A stretch of 64,000 bases of DNA from Rhabdophis nuchalis (GCA_039707465.1 CM077643.1:325133919-325197918), one strand, 5' to 3'. Positions 23,320 through 34,080 are shown, counted from the stretch's first letter. Notes: generated by a model from the sequence alone, not told the origin. Made by a program: numbers and translations.

Positions 23320-23423
23320 ATGAGAAAATTTATTTGGTGAATCCTTCCCATTGTTTTCTTTCTGTAGTGCCCGGTCTTTATAGGAACTCAAAACCTTGGT
23401 TGATGGTGCATGCCACTTCGTTT
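23320..23423 (-). CDS. SIPA1L2: SIPA1L2 short exon: linker
   Basis: 104 bases: two bases completing Glu, then 34 codons (685-718), reading TKWHAPSTKVLSSYKDRALQ then KENNGKDSPNKFSH. Acceptor ATGGCAG, donor CAT|GTAAGT. Phase 0 at its end fits the next exon. Hydrophilic and basic, with no distinct domain recognised. Matches the family's ETKWHxPxxKVLxSYKxRALQK pattern. Confidence 0.93.
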
Positions 23424-24001
23424 CTGCCATAATTAATTATTTGTTTTAATATCCAATAATACAAGCATAATGTACAAGGAGGGGGAAAGGCTATTATCTT
23501 AACATTAAATTGTTTGGTTTAAAACAAGGATGCTCCTTGGAATTTTGGGAATCATATCTTGCCCTTCTCAAACTTACAGACACATGATTAGCTATAACAG
23601 TTCTGAATAAGAAGAAACAGTTATCACATACACATTTGCAACATCATCCCAATAAATTATGGAATGGAGCAAAAACCCCAAACCAATATTTACACCTTTA
23701 TGCTGCTCCTCAGCATCAAGAGAGTGTGGAGGTGATCAGGAAAAAGCAAGTGGAAAATGAAAGTCTATTGCTCTAAACAAGGCTATCAGTTATAGATCCA
23801 AAACTCTGTATAACCACTTGATAGCAAGAAAGAGTTTAAAAGTCCTAAGTATCTCCCTGCTATTCGCTAGAATTCTAAATTTTGTCATCCAGAATTTTAC
23901 AGATTTGCAGATAAAGTAACCCTAAATTTAATCCCAGAAGTTTTCTGGAAAAAAAAGACATTGCATGTTGTATAGGAGGAAAAAGCTATCCTCAAAGAAA
24001 A

Positions 24002-24008
24002 TGTATTG

Positions 24009-24062
<54 letters not shown>

Positions 24063-24240
24063 GGTTTTGAGCTGATAAATAAATAAACAAGGGAGACTAG
24101 GATAGATCTATTTCGAGCTATTTAGCTCTCATCAGCTAGCCATACCCTTACTGGGATTCGAACCAGGGAAGTATTACATGTGAGGCAGGTGTAATTGCCA
24201 CTAGACCACTGGTTCTATCCTGATCAGCTGAGACAGGGGA
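24002..24240 (-). mobile_element. tRNA-Val-like SINE with (CA)n tail
   Basis: In reverse: GTGGTCTAGTGGCAATTAC (A box), GCCTCACATGT (CAC in the anticodon position, as in tRNA-Val), GGTTCGAATCCCAG (B box), then CTGATGAGAGCTAAATAGCT, CTAGTCTCCCTTG and a long CA repeat. The head is tRNA-derived, but the body continues beyond a tRNA and folding is not conserved at the acceptor stem, so it is a SINE, not a tRNA gene. Confidence 0.6.
24010..24060. repeat. (TG)n microsatellite
   Basis: About 25 uninterrupted TG units at the low-coordinate end of the tRNA-Val-like SINE, so it is the SINE's 3' tail expanded. A shorter (CA) run lies at 24264-24282 on the other side. Confidence 0.95.
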
Positions 24241-24479
24241 AATAAGTATATGCTTGTGTCACAACACACACACACACACACATATATAGTTGATTCCATT
24301 CTTTGTGCTGGATAATATAATTAAATAATAGGTATCCACAAGACAAAAAGGGAAAGTTTATTAATATCTTCACAACTTAATGAGAAAGATTATACTGATA
24401 TCCTGCTTTTTCTTCATAAGCTCACAGAAATGAACAATTCAGCAAACAAGTCATTTGACTGTAAATGAATGTTGTCTAC

Positions 24480-24577
24480 CATTGGGATGCCTGGACCCTT
24501 CCAAAGATTCTTCGTGTTCTCTGCCTTCTTCACTCTCCAGGAGACCTTGATGGTCATGAAGTAAAGGGGACTGGCAT
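24480..24577 (-). CDS. SIPA1L2: SIPA1L2 short exon: acidic linker
   Basis: 98 bases: one base completing Gly, 32 codons and one base (residues 652-683), reading CQSPLLHDHQGLLESEEGRE then HEESLEGSRHPN. Acceptor CTTAAAG, donor AATG|GTAGAC. The exon sits inside a longer open frame in a different phase that would give an unrelated peptide; only this phase joins GYDG upstream to ETKWH downstream. The family equivalent (GCQSPLLLEHQ...SRHPETKWH) is recognisable but diverged, so this is a fast-evolving segment. Confidence 0.9.
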
Positions 24578-24796
24578 CTTTAAGTAGAAAGAGAAAGCGG
24601 TGGGTTTTCTCATTCACTATGAAAACTACTCATACCATATAAACCACTTACTGCTCTCACGGCATAGCATTTTAAATATTATTTTCATAAGATGAACTGA
24701 ACAAAAAAAGCAGATTTATTGGTGATTAATACAGTTTTTGCTGAATTTGAAGGATTGTTCACTTAATGATATGGATAGAACTGAATATTTTCTAAT

Positions 24797-25200
24797 CTCT
24801 GAGGGGTCCTTGGTGTTCTCTGAGCTTTGTTGTTTTCTTGCAGACGTTTCATTACTCAAACTAGGCAGCTACAGATGTTCCAGTCCCTGACAGCCACTTG
24901 AATCTTAATCCACAATAATTCTGAAGCTGTAGATAAATTCTGAATTGTTTGAAGACTCCAATCCTGTGTTTTTATAACTCTGTTTATTAGTTCCTAGAGA
25001 AAGCGTTGAAGATACATCTCCTTGGGCTTAGACTGAGTTAAGAATTGGATCAGTCAAGCCAAGGAGACATGTCCAAACAAATTCAACGCACTCTCAGGCT
25101 AATAGGCAGAAGTTATAACCCATGCATGGAGTCTCCAAGCAATGCACAGGAAAATGCTTCATTACCCAAACTAGGTATCACCATCAATGCTAGTGATGCA
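24797..25200. repeat. Long-inverted-repeat element, left part (split by L2)
   Basis: Starts CTTGGTGTTCTCTGAGCTTT, GTTTTCTTGCAGACGTTTCA, TTACTCAAACTAGGCAG. The inverted counterpart is at 27540-27625 beyond the L2 insertion (TAGTTTGAGTTATGAAACAT, AAGAAAACAACCAAGCTCAG). A second unit, CTTCATTACCCAAACTAGGT, lies at 25159-25178. Unclassified family. Confidence 0.6.
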
Positions 25201-25202
25201 CT

Positions 25203-27538
25203 ATTTTTATTTATTTTTATTTTATTAAATTTATACCCCGCCCTTCTCCAAACGGACCCAGGGCGGCGCACAGGGATGTTAAAACACATATAAAACATAT
25301 AAAATTTTAAAAAACTTATTCTAATAGACCCTGCGCTAAAAACCGAATTTAAAAAACCCAAATTTAAAACTATCTAAGAGTCAGTAATGGGGGTTATGCT
25401 AGGCCGGCTAGATGGAATAGGTGTGTCTTCAGACACTTGCGGAAGAGGCGGAGGTCAGAGATGGTGCGGAGTTCAGGGGGTAGGTCGTTCCAAAGGGCAG
25501 GGCCCGCCACAGAGAAGGCTCTTCCCCTGGGTGTCGCCAGTCGGCATTGTCCAGCCGACGGCACCCTGAGGAGGCCCTCTCTGTGGGAGCGTATCGGTCT
25601 GAGGGATGTATGGAGCAGGAGGCGGTCTCGCATATAACTAGGCCCCGAGCCATGGAGCGCTTTAAAGATGGTCGTTAAAACCTTGAAGCGCACCCGAAAG
25701 ACCACAGGGAGCCAGTGCAGCTCGCGCAGGATAGGTGTTATGTGGGAGTGTCTAGGCGCTCCCGTAATCACCCGCGCGGCTGCATTTTGGACTAGCTGTA
25801 GCTTTCGGGTGCACCTCAAGGGGAGCCCCATGTAGAGAGCATTACAGTAGTCAAGTCGAGAGGTGACGAGTGCTTGAGTGACTGTGCGTAAGGCACCCCG
25901 GTCCAGTAAGGGGCGCAATTGGCGCATCAGGCGTACCTGATGGAATGCCCCCCTGGCCACGGCTGCCACATGATCTTCCATAGACAGCCGGGAATCCAGG
26001 AGGACACCCAAATTGCGCGCCCTCTCCACGGGGGCCGGTGTTTCGCCCCCAATGGCCAGAGTTGGAATAATCTGGCTGAACCGGGGCGCTGGAAGCCACA
26101 GCCACTCAGTCTTGGACGGGTTGAGCCTGAGTTTGTTACCACCCATCCAGATCCGTACGGCCTCCAAACACCGGGACATAACCTCGGCGGCATCGTTGGG
26201 GTGGTCTGGGGTGGATATGTACAACTGAGTATCATCAGCGTACAGATGGTATCCCACCCCAAAACCACAGATGATCTCACCCAGCGGCTTCATATATGTG
26301 TTGAACAGTAAGGGCGAGAGGACCGACCCCTGAGGAACCCCACATATGAGGGACCTCGAGGCCGACCTCTGCCCCCCTGCCAACACATATTGCGACCGAC
26401 CAGAGAGGTAGGATGAGAACCACCGCAGAACGGTGCCTCCCAACCCCAACCTCCCCAGTCGGTGCAATAGGATACCATGGTCGATGGTATCAAAAGCCGC
26501 TGAGAGGTCTAATAGGACTAGGATAGAGGAATATCCTCTATCCCGCGCCCTCCAGAGATCATCAACCAACGCGACCAATGCCGTCTCGGTGCTGTGCCCG
26601 GGTCGGAAGCCGGACTGGCGCGGGTCTAGATAATCAACTTCCTCCAAGTGTCGCGGAAACTGTTGGGCCACCACACTCTCAACAACCTTCACTAAAAAGT
26701 GGAGGTTGGAGACGGGACGATAGTTCTCTAATAAGGCTGGATCCAGGGACGGCTTCTTGAGGAGGGGCCTCACCACCGCCTCTTTCAGGACGGCAGGCAA
26801 GGACCCCTCACTCAAAGATGCGTTGACAATGCCCTGGAGCCAGCCTCGTGTCGTCTCCCAGGATGCCAGTACAAGCCAGGAGGGACACGGGTCCAATAAA
26901 CATGTGGTAGCCCTAAGTCTCTTTGACAGCTTGTCCATATCCTCGGTGGTAACAAAATCAAACTCCTCCCAGGATGGTGTCACAAGAACAGCCTCGGCCT
27001 GCTCGACTGGACCACTGTCGATGGAGGATAGCTCGTTCCGAATCCGAGTGATTTTCTCCTGCAGATAAATCCCAAATTCCTCTGCTCGACCCTGTAAAGG
27101 GGCTTCCCGCGGCCTCTGTTGAAGGAGGGAGCGGGTCACCCCAAACAGGGCGGCAGGGCGGTTATCTGCGGATGCAATAAGAGTGGCACAATACTCACGT
27201 TTGGCCACTTTTATTGCCACTAAGTAAGTCCTAATATGGTCTCTCACTAGTGTTCGGTCGGCTTCAGAGTGAGAAGATCTCCATCTGCTCTCTAGGCGTC
27301 TCTTGTGGCGCTTCATCTCCCTAAGCCCCTCGGTAAACCAAGGAGCCCAGGTGGTTCGTCGCCGCAAGAGAGGCCGCAAGGGCGCAACTCGGTCCAAGGC
27401 CCCCGTGGCCGCACTTAACCATGCAGCCACTAGGTCCTCAGTCGAGTCGCGGGGCAAGTCCACAGGAATTGGCCCAAGCTCCCTCTGGAACCTTATCGGG
27501 TCCATCAGGAGCCTGGGGCGGAACCATATAACCATATA
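25203..27538 (-). mobile_element. L2-group LINE copy 1, 5'-truncated, open RT frame
   Basis: About 2.3 kb inserted in the SIPA1L2 intron in the same orientation as the gene. It has the reverse transcriptase region, a GC-rich 3' end (CCTGGGTCCGTTTGGAGAAG, GGCGGGGTATAAATTT) and a T-rich (in plus) tail at 25203-25225. It lacks the endonuclease part. GC content is far above the surrounding intron. Nested inside the long-inverted-repeat element. A convincing target duplication was not seen, possibly because the insertion site is itself repetitive. Confidence 0.92.
25394..27535 (-). CDS. L2-group LINE ORF2, reverse transcriptase part (713 codons open)
   Basis: Uninterrupted frame of 713 codons. 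About residues 1-250 are the region between endonuclease and RT; the RT spans about 255-500 with NYRPVSNL (271-278), [13 protein letters not shown] (341-353, catalytic Asp in FDT), [13 protein letters not shown] (399-411) and the catalytic YADD box (432-435). A conserved C-terminal stretch follows, ending LFHLAGLA. The wording [13 protein letters not shown] fits the L2 branch of the CR1/Jockey group. The apurinic-type endonuclease is missing, so the copy is not autonomous and the first Met is not a true start. Confidence 0.9.
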   Translation of the reverse strand: MVIWFRPRLLMDPIRFQRELGPIPVDLPRDSTEDLVAAWLSAATGALDRVAPLRPLLRRRTTWAPWFTEGLREMKRHKRRLESRWRSSHSEADRTLVRDHIRTYLVAIKVAKREYCATLIASADNRPAALFGVTRSLLQQRPREAPLQGRAEEFGIYLQEKITRIRNELSSIDSGPVEQAEAVLVTPSWEEFDFVTTEDMDKLSKRLRATTCLLDPCPSWLVLASWETTRGWLQGIVNASLSEGSLPAVLKEAVVRPLLKKPSLDPALLENYRPVSNLHFLVKVVESVVAQQFPRHLEEVDYLDPRQSGFRPGHSTETALVALVDDLWRARDRGYSSILVLLDLSAAFDTIDHGILLHRLGRLGLGGTVLRWFSSYLSGRSQYVLAGGQRSASRSLICGVPQGSVLSPLLFNTYMKPLGEIICGFGVGYHLYADDTQLYISTPDHPNDAAEVMSRCLEAVRIWMGGNKLRLNPSKTEWLWLPAPRFSQIIPTLAIGGETPAPVERARNLGVLLDSRLSMEDHVAAVARGAFHQVRLMRQLRPLLDRGALRTVTQALVTSRLDYCNALYMGLPLRCTRKLQLVQNAAARVITGAPRHSHITPILRELHWLPVVFRVRFKVLTTIFKALHGSGPSYMRDRLLLHTSLRPIRSHREGLLRVPSAGQCRLATPRGRAFSVAGPALWNDLPPELRTISDLRLFRKCLKTHLFHLAGLA

Positions 27539-27539
27539 G

Positions 27540-27625
27540 CACTGATAATGTTACTTAGTTTGAGTTATGAAACATCTGCAAGAAAACAACCAAGCTCAGA
27601 AAGCACCAACAACTCTTCATTTCAA
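27540..27625. repeat. Long-inverted-repeat element, right arm
   Basis: AGCACTGATAATGTTACTTA, GTTTGAGTTATGAAACATCT, GCAAGAAAACAACCAAGCTC. It is the reverse of the arm at 24797-24870, with the L2 insertion between them. Confidence 0.6.
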
Positions 27626-27650
27626 TTCCAAGCTATTAATATTCTGCTTT

Positions 27651-27855
27651 AGCAATAGCAATAGGCCACTTAAGACTTATATACCACTTGACAGTGCTTT
27701 ACATCCCTCTCTAAGCAGTTTACAGAGTCAGCATATTGCCCCCAACAATCTGGGACTTCATTTTACCAACCTTGGAAGGATGGAAGGATGACTCAACCTT
27801 GATGGTCAGGATCAAAGTCCTAGCAATGTGAGCAGAGTTAGCCTGCAATACTGAA
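27651..27855 (-). mobile_element. tRNA-derived SINE, CR1/L2-tailed family
   Basis: Reverse copy of the 12431 family: AATAGCAATAGGCCACTTAA at low coordinates is its 3' end, then CTCTAAGCAGTTTACAGAGT, GCATATTGCCCCCAACAATC, and a decayed tRNA head near 27830. It lies under 100 bases from the exon at 27950. Confidence 0.75.
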
Positions 27856-27949
27856 TTCTTCATAAAGGCTACAAGCAGTTTGAATGTTTTACATATATAT
27901 TATTCATTATGTTTTTTTCCACAATCAATATATAAAAAATAACAAGTAC

Positions 27950-28033
27950 CCATCATATCCTATTTGATGCCTCCACTGACTACTCCCGCTTGGTCCTGGA
28001 TCACTGGAGGATGATTGGTTGCTTGGAGAACTT
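27950..28033 (-). CDS. SIPA1L2: SIPA1L2 short exon: Ser-rich linker
   Basis: 84 bases: one base, 27 codons and two bases (residues 624-650), reading SSPSNQSSSSDPGPSGSSQW then RHQIGYDG. Acceptor TTATTTCAG, donor ATGG|GTACTT (a weaker donor context). Both junction phases fit the neighbours, and the sequence matches the family's SSPSNQSSSSDPGPG block. Immediately downstream in transcription lies the SINE and L2 LINE insertion complex at 24.8-27.9 kb. Confidence 0.93.
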
Positions 28034-28193
28034 CTGAAATAATGAGAAATTTAAGATGTGGCGAGATATGTAGTGATCCGGTAGGCATCCTATTAGTTTA
28101 ACAAAATTCCTCATGAACAAATTTTATATTTAAGCATATGAAAGATTCATATACAATAGTTTTAAAACGTAAACTATGTAATGGCTTTCACTA

Positions 28194-28437
28194 TACAGTG
28201 AGACTTTGGTACTCATCATTAATTGGTTCCAGGATGTGTGCTGAGTACCGAAAACGGTGAGTATCAAACAATTTCCCCTCAGAAGGAATACTATATTAAT
28301 CACGAGGCAACTGGCAGTGACAAGCTTGAGTCGAGTACCAAACAAACAACAAGTTCTGGGACAAAAATGTTGGGTCAAAATGCATCAAATAACAAATTTG
28401 ACAAACTTCAAAGCAGGTGAGTACCTAGGTACCACTA
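28194..28437. mobile_element. TA-flanked miniature element, GGTACTC family
   Basis: Inverted ends TACAGTGAGACTTTGGTACTC and GAGTACCTAGGTACCACTA bounded by TA dinucleotides, with repeated GAGTACC/GAGTATC motifs inside. Tc1/mariner-like by target site; no transposase. Confidence 0.6.
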
Positions 28438-30129
28438 TATAAACAACTATAATAATCAGGCACTCAACCTGATTTATGTTCCAGTGATTCATTTATAACT
28501 CATTTATTCAGTTATTATGACTTCCAGTGACTGATTTATGTTCCAAAAGACTTCAAAAGAATACACATTCTGCAAGCCCTCCTCACATCAATGTTTGTTA
28601 ATAATCAAATATTTCCCAATTAATGACATCTTATATAATGAATTATTAGGACAATAAAATGTATTAGTAATTTACTAAAGTAATAAATTTACTTCAATGT
28701 CGTGCTCTTCCAAAAACATATTCCTTCATTGAACAACGGATTGGACTCACTTATCTCCCTTTCTACTCTATAATAATATATTTTCAGACTGCATTACAGT
28801 AACTCTTTTTGAGACCTGAGCAAGGAAAATCATATTCAATCTCCCATGTACAGTGGAGGCATCATATTAAATACTAATATACTTTCTATTGAGAAAATGT
28901 AGAGCAGACCACCCTGTAAAAAAATGGCAACCACAGTTGCCGGCAAAACATCAGGAAATCTCTATTCTAGACATTCTCACTAAACCCTGAAACCCAAAAT
29001 TGCCCAATTTAGAATCAAATTTATTTACTGTCAAATATTTAGTCTTCATTTTTATTTCTCAAGAAGACCTATTCTATTTGATTGGTTAGCCATCTGAGGG
29101 TGTCAAGAGAAGCTTGTTAGTTTTTATATTTTAGCCAGAGATATGCATTAAAGTTGCATCTTCCTGTTAGTATCAATATTACCAGCATTGACTATTGTTT
29201 GCTTCCAGGAAAGAAAAAAATACGGCGGACAGAGCCCAGGCTCACTTGATACAGCATTTAGAAAAAATAAGCTGGAAGAGCGTGTATTACCTTGCGCCAT
29301 CTGCAAGCTTTCTGTCAAAAGAGGTGCTGCGAGGAATAGCAGTTTGTGCCTGATGAAGAAGCTGCTGGCAATGCAGTCTGTCAGTTGTTCCTAAGATTGG
29401 AGAGGCACGAGAGAGAGGCTGCCCAGCAGAGGTTGGCACCCTATGCCAAGTAGTATTCCTCCTGAAAGGAGTTTTATACTCACATGGGGTGCCTTCGCTG
29501 TCAAGTTTGTACTCCACCATGGGAATTCGACAGAGTTCTGAGCATCCCCTACGGCAGAGGTGAACATCGCAATGAATCACAAAGGTATCGTATACCATAA
29601 CAATCATGTCCCATTTCATTCTGTGTAAGTTTAATTTATTACCACTGGCATATTCGTACAAGTAGATCGCAAAGTGAAGAGCAGTGAATTCATAATTGCA
29701 TGAAATATAAGGTGCATGCTTGGTAGATAATTAAGTGCCTGCTAAATAAAAAAGTGTAGTCAAGTTTTATAAACTGTATTTCAAAACTTGGAAGGTTGAA
29801 AGACAGATGACATAAACCCTGGAACTTATAATAGTATTTTAACTTGTTGAAAACTAAGTTGAAGCAAATATGTGTAGTCATGTACTATTATAATTAGTCA
29901 AATATTAAGATTGGATTTGGCATTTTTATCCACAATTAAACTCTTTTCAAGAATCTGGGATAGGCAGAAGTTATTTGACAGTTATTGTTTCAATGTCTCA
30001 GGATGTATGCTGTTCCAAGTAAAGCTGCTTTTTGAAATTGACCAATTGTGAATTTGTCATTGCCAATAGTGTTCATGTAGTGAGTGCTCCAGTAGTTTTC
30101 AGATTATCTCCAAGTGACTATTACTAATT
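28438..30129. other. Intron around the exon at 29291-29548
   Basis: Apart from the exon, no repeat or exon was recognised on either side. Only AT-rich diverged sequence. Confidence 0.5.
29291..29548 (-). CDS. SIPA1L2: SIPA1L2 exon: post-PDZ linker
   Basis: 258 bases: one base, 85 codons and two bases (residues 538-622). Reads GCSELCRIPMVEYKLDSEGT, PCEYKTPFRRNTTWHRVPTS and ends STSFDRKLADGA. The EYKTPFRRNTTWHRVPT block is characteristic of SIPA1L2. Acceptor CCGTAG, donor CAAG|GTAATA. The region is a basic, Ser/Pro-containing linker with no separate fold that I recognise. Confidence 0.95.
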
Positions 30130-31810
30130 GCTTTATTTTGCCCTAACCATTCTACTTCTATTTGTAGGTTTTTGCATTTTGTGATTTTCTCCAGTTCTTT
30201 TTTCTTCCATTCTACTGTCTCCCAGTATTGCCATATCCACTATCCAGACTTTCTTGTTTTTGTAATCAACAGTTGTTAAGTCTAAGGTGTTATGGATGCT
30301 TGTCTGTTTGAATTCTAAGGTCCCAGTGCACTTTAACTTTTTTCTTTTTTATTACTGTGCCTGTTTTGTCGTTCCACCAGTTCTTCTTGCAGGCAAAGGG
30401 TCTTGTAGATCTTCCAATGCACCATTGTTGCTACTTTGTCATGATGTCCTTTGTAGTCAGTCTACGAAATCTTCTTGCACTAGGCTAATTAGGTGATCCA
30501 CTGTTTCATCAGCTTCTTTGCAGAGGTAACATTTACTATCTGTTGCTGTTTTCTCAATTTTGTCTTTACATGTACTTGTTCTTAAGGCTTGGTCGTATGT
30601 AGCCAGAATTAGCCCATGTCTTCTTCTTCAGTTTTCCTGCTTTTAGTTATTGCCAAATGTTGTCATTGTCTACTTTGCCTGTTTTTTTTATGTACCAGTC
30701 ATGTAATACTTCGTCCTTTCATGTCTTTTTTCTAATTCCTCTTTTCTTGTAGGCAAGTTTAGTCTTTTCAGTATTCAGTAAATCTTCATTTATACTAACT
30801 TCAGTGACTGTTTCTTTTTCACTATCCTTCAGATATTCTTCCGATGCCCTTTTTCTTCTTCAATTGTCTGTGTATTTGCAACATTCCATGCCTAACTATT
30901 TTCCTTGGTTTAGTAGTTTGTCAACATCCCTGCATGGATGAAGATCATGATTCATTGTGGAAATAATGAAAAAGTAAATAATCTTTCTAGCCAGGTCTTT
31001 TCGTTCCACTTCAGTCCACTATTTCAGCTGTGTATCTAATGACTGGAATTGCCCAGGTATTAATTGTCTGGATGGTGTTTCCTCCACTGAGTTTGAACTT
31101 TAAGATCTTTTTCACTCTCATGATGTATTCACTTCTAACTTCTTCTTAACTTCAGGGTGCTTGAGGTTGTCAGCTTGAAGGTTACATATGTATTTATAGT
31201 GATCATCTTCATCTAGAGTCCTTATGTTCTTTATGTATGAAATCTCGAGACCTTTAGTTTTCAATATTTTTCTCTTGTTGATGGTGAGGGTACCATATAT
31301 ATCTAATCCAAACTCCATTGCAATATCTTGGCAGTATGTATAATCAGTATTGAGCAACAATTCTACTTCTGATGATGTTTTTTCAATGCTGCTTCAGTTA
31401 TCCATATAAAAGGAGATGGGATAGTTCGGCATATATTTTTTTGATGTTTGACAGATAAAGCCTGGCTTCTTCAGCATTGTTAATAGAGGAATCAATGCAA
31501 CGATAGACAGTGATGGTGAGAGTGAATCTCCTTAAAAGATTCAAGGACACTAGATATTAACATCTTCCTGTCTATCACCATTCACCAGTAACTATATAAC
31601 CGTGCCATTATTATTTGCACAAAGCTTCTGATGTTTCTACTACTCTTGTTTAATTCTAGGCTTTTGATTATCCAAGTATGTGGCATGGAGACAAATACCT
31701 TCTTGTAATCAATCCAACCTATGTTCAAGTTGGTCTTTGTTCTCTTGCAGTTTTCCAATATCATCTTGACAATTAGGAGCTGATATTTTGCTCTTCTACA
31801 ATTTGGGCAA
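30130..31810 (-). mobile_element. Degraded R4-like LINE
   Basis: Minus-strand fragments read like R4/Dong-type reverse transcriptases: NLNIGWIDYKKVFVSMPHTW then SLELNK (31600-31750; family pattern WIDYKKAFDSVPHSW), and MEFGLDIYGTLTINKRKILK then HYKYICNLQADNLKHPEVKK (31130-31340). The remaining part (30130-31100) continues as T-rich decayed coding sequence with several frame breaks. Dead relic, about 1.7 kb, with no defined ends. Confidence 0.7.
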
Positions 31811-32648
31811 AATTGGACCGCTTCTTCTCATCATCATCATCCCCAATCAATCCATTAATGGATGAAGGTCTCTTCATTGAAGACTATAAGCCATATCTAT
31901 CATACTGGTCTATATTATGATTGGTAGACAGATATTTTTTTTTGAGACACACACTAATTTCTTATCTTCTCCATGCTCACATTGAGGTGACCTATTTCCC
32001 AGGTAATTCTATGCATGATTAGAAACTCTTTACAGATAATTAAACTATAAACTCACTATGTAATTAAAATAGGAACAGTTCCTCTTTCCTCTTTTAATCC
32101 ACATTCTATTTTTGTTGAATGTTTGATAAATTACTTTATGCCATCCTCTATGTCCCTAATCAGATCTAAGTACAACTTAGTCTAGTTAGGCTTATTCCCA
32201 GACAAGAGAGTATAAGTCTACGGGCTTCTTAACTAGAAATAAAGAGCACAAGCAAAACCAAATACCATTTGCAACCTCCCCCCTTTACCTCCTCCTCACC
32301 TCCAACTATTGGCTTCTGATATTTAAACAAAACAACACCAAGAAAAATATATGTATCATTTATAATGAACAGTGCATCTATCAGAATTTCTCAGATCTTA
32401 GATTCAAAGAAATAAAATCCTTAACTCCAAGGAGGAACTAATTGGCTAAAGTCATTATTCACTGCTCTCAGGTTTCAAACAGATCATTCTCCCAGCAGAA
32501 GATAAGATAACAGAAAGAAGATAAATCCTCTATTGATAAAATGGGCATCCAATAAGCATACCCAAAAGGCATTCCCAAGAAAAGGGAAAAAAAGAACAGA
32601 ATCTGATGGGAGCATTATGAAGCTCTTTACTGAAAATCAATCTATTTC
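31811..32648. other. Intron, nothing recognised
   Basis: AT-rich intron between the R4 relic and the L2 tail; only a short CATCAT run near 31830. No exon found. Confidence 0.5.
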
Positions 32649-32951
<303 letters not shown>

Positions 32952-33129
32952 TTACTAATTGCAATGTAAATTAATTTTGACTGAACAGGGGCTGTCTATT
33001 CCTGTGACCCCCTCTTGAAAGGTCAAGACAGTCCCCTGAAAAATCTGACGAAAAAAACCCTGCAATTTATTTACCAGCATCCAATTCTAGAATTGAAATA
33101 GATTAACACTGGGATTTGCGTCATGATGT

Positions 33130-34080
33130 CAGTTACAAATATTATTGTCAATTTAAAGTACACCACTTCCAGCCCAGAAAATCCTGGATGCCAGATCATT
33201 GAGAGCCTTGGCCTGAATCAATCTGCAACCCATGCTTTTCTTTGACAGAGATGAATGGGCAGATCTGGCATGTATTACTGTAGTCTGGTAGTGGAAAGGA
33301 ATTGTTTTGCCAGAAATCTTCTTGACTAAGTGCTGCAGTAGCTGTAATTCTAAGATTGCAGAAGAGAAGCAGTGAAGTTCTTCAAAGAGACCTATTCTGC
33401 AGGTGATCAACTTTCCAGAATGATGGCAGTATCATTTATCTAGTTCCAACACTGGCTCTTGACAGGATCACAATCTCTTTGAAGGGTTAGATCCATAATA
33501 TGGGAGATTGATTTATAGTTCCTGCCTGGCTAGTAGATAGAGGCTCTAGCCATGAAAACCTTTGCTACCTTCGGTTATTACACCAGATATAAGTGTAATT
33601 GGAGCAGGATGCCCTGGTGACATTTATTCTAGAACAAATTCTTATCTTTGGGGCTGTCTCTGATGATTATTCAAAAACTGCAACCGATTCAAAATTTACG
33701 AGTAGGCAAGAAGCATTTTAGCTAAGTAACATCTGTTTTGCAGGTACTGCATTGGTTCTCAACAGATTCTGAGTACAGTACATTGCTGGTGAAGATCTAT
33801 AAATCATTTTATGGCTCAGGTCCTTGTTATCTTTGAGACTATCTTTTCTGAGTGTAATGTGCTTATCTTGTACATTCAATTTGAAATGTATGCTTCTGAT
33901 TTTTACTACTTAGAACGTCAGAGGACTAGACAATTGAAAAAGGGATTTCTTAGTGGCAGTCCCAGTTTCCTAGAGCAAAATTAGGATGCTCCTTCCTTGC
34001 TAATTTTTTTGTGGGGGGGAAAGTGTTGACAACATAAGGTGCTAATACTGCGGCTGTTAGGTATTTTATCTGACTCCTGT
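33130..34080 (+). mobile_element. Ancient L2/CR1-group LINE, decayed
   Basis: The stretch GCAGGTACTGCATTGGTTCT, GTACAGTACATTGCTGGTGA, TATGGCTCAGGTCCTTG (33738-33827) corresponds to the conserved LHWLP...F...YGSGP C-terminal RT region. Many stops and indels. Left and right limits are approximate. Confidence 0.55.

Noticed and set aside
24150..24235. Functional tRNA-Val gene on the minus strand
   Set aside because: A and B boxes are present, but the acceptor ends do not pair convincingly and a SINE body and CA tail follow directly.
24414..24617. 67-codon minus-strand open frame as a separate small gene
   Set aside because: It is the wrong frame over the SIPA1L2 exon 24480-24577, whose correct phase joins both neighbouring exons.
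25394..27535. Host gene encoding a 713-residue protein
   Set aside because: Reverse transcriptase motifs, a LINE 3' tail, a second related copy in the window and 5' truncation show it is a retrotransposon.
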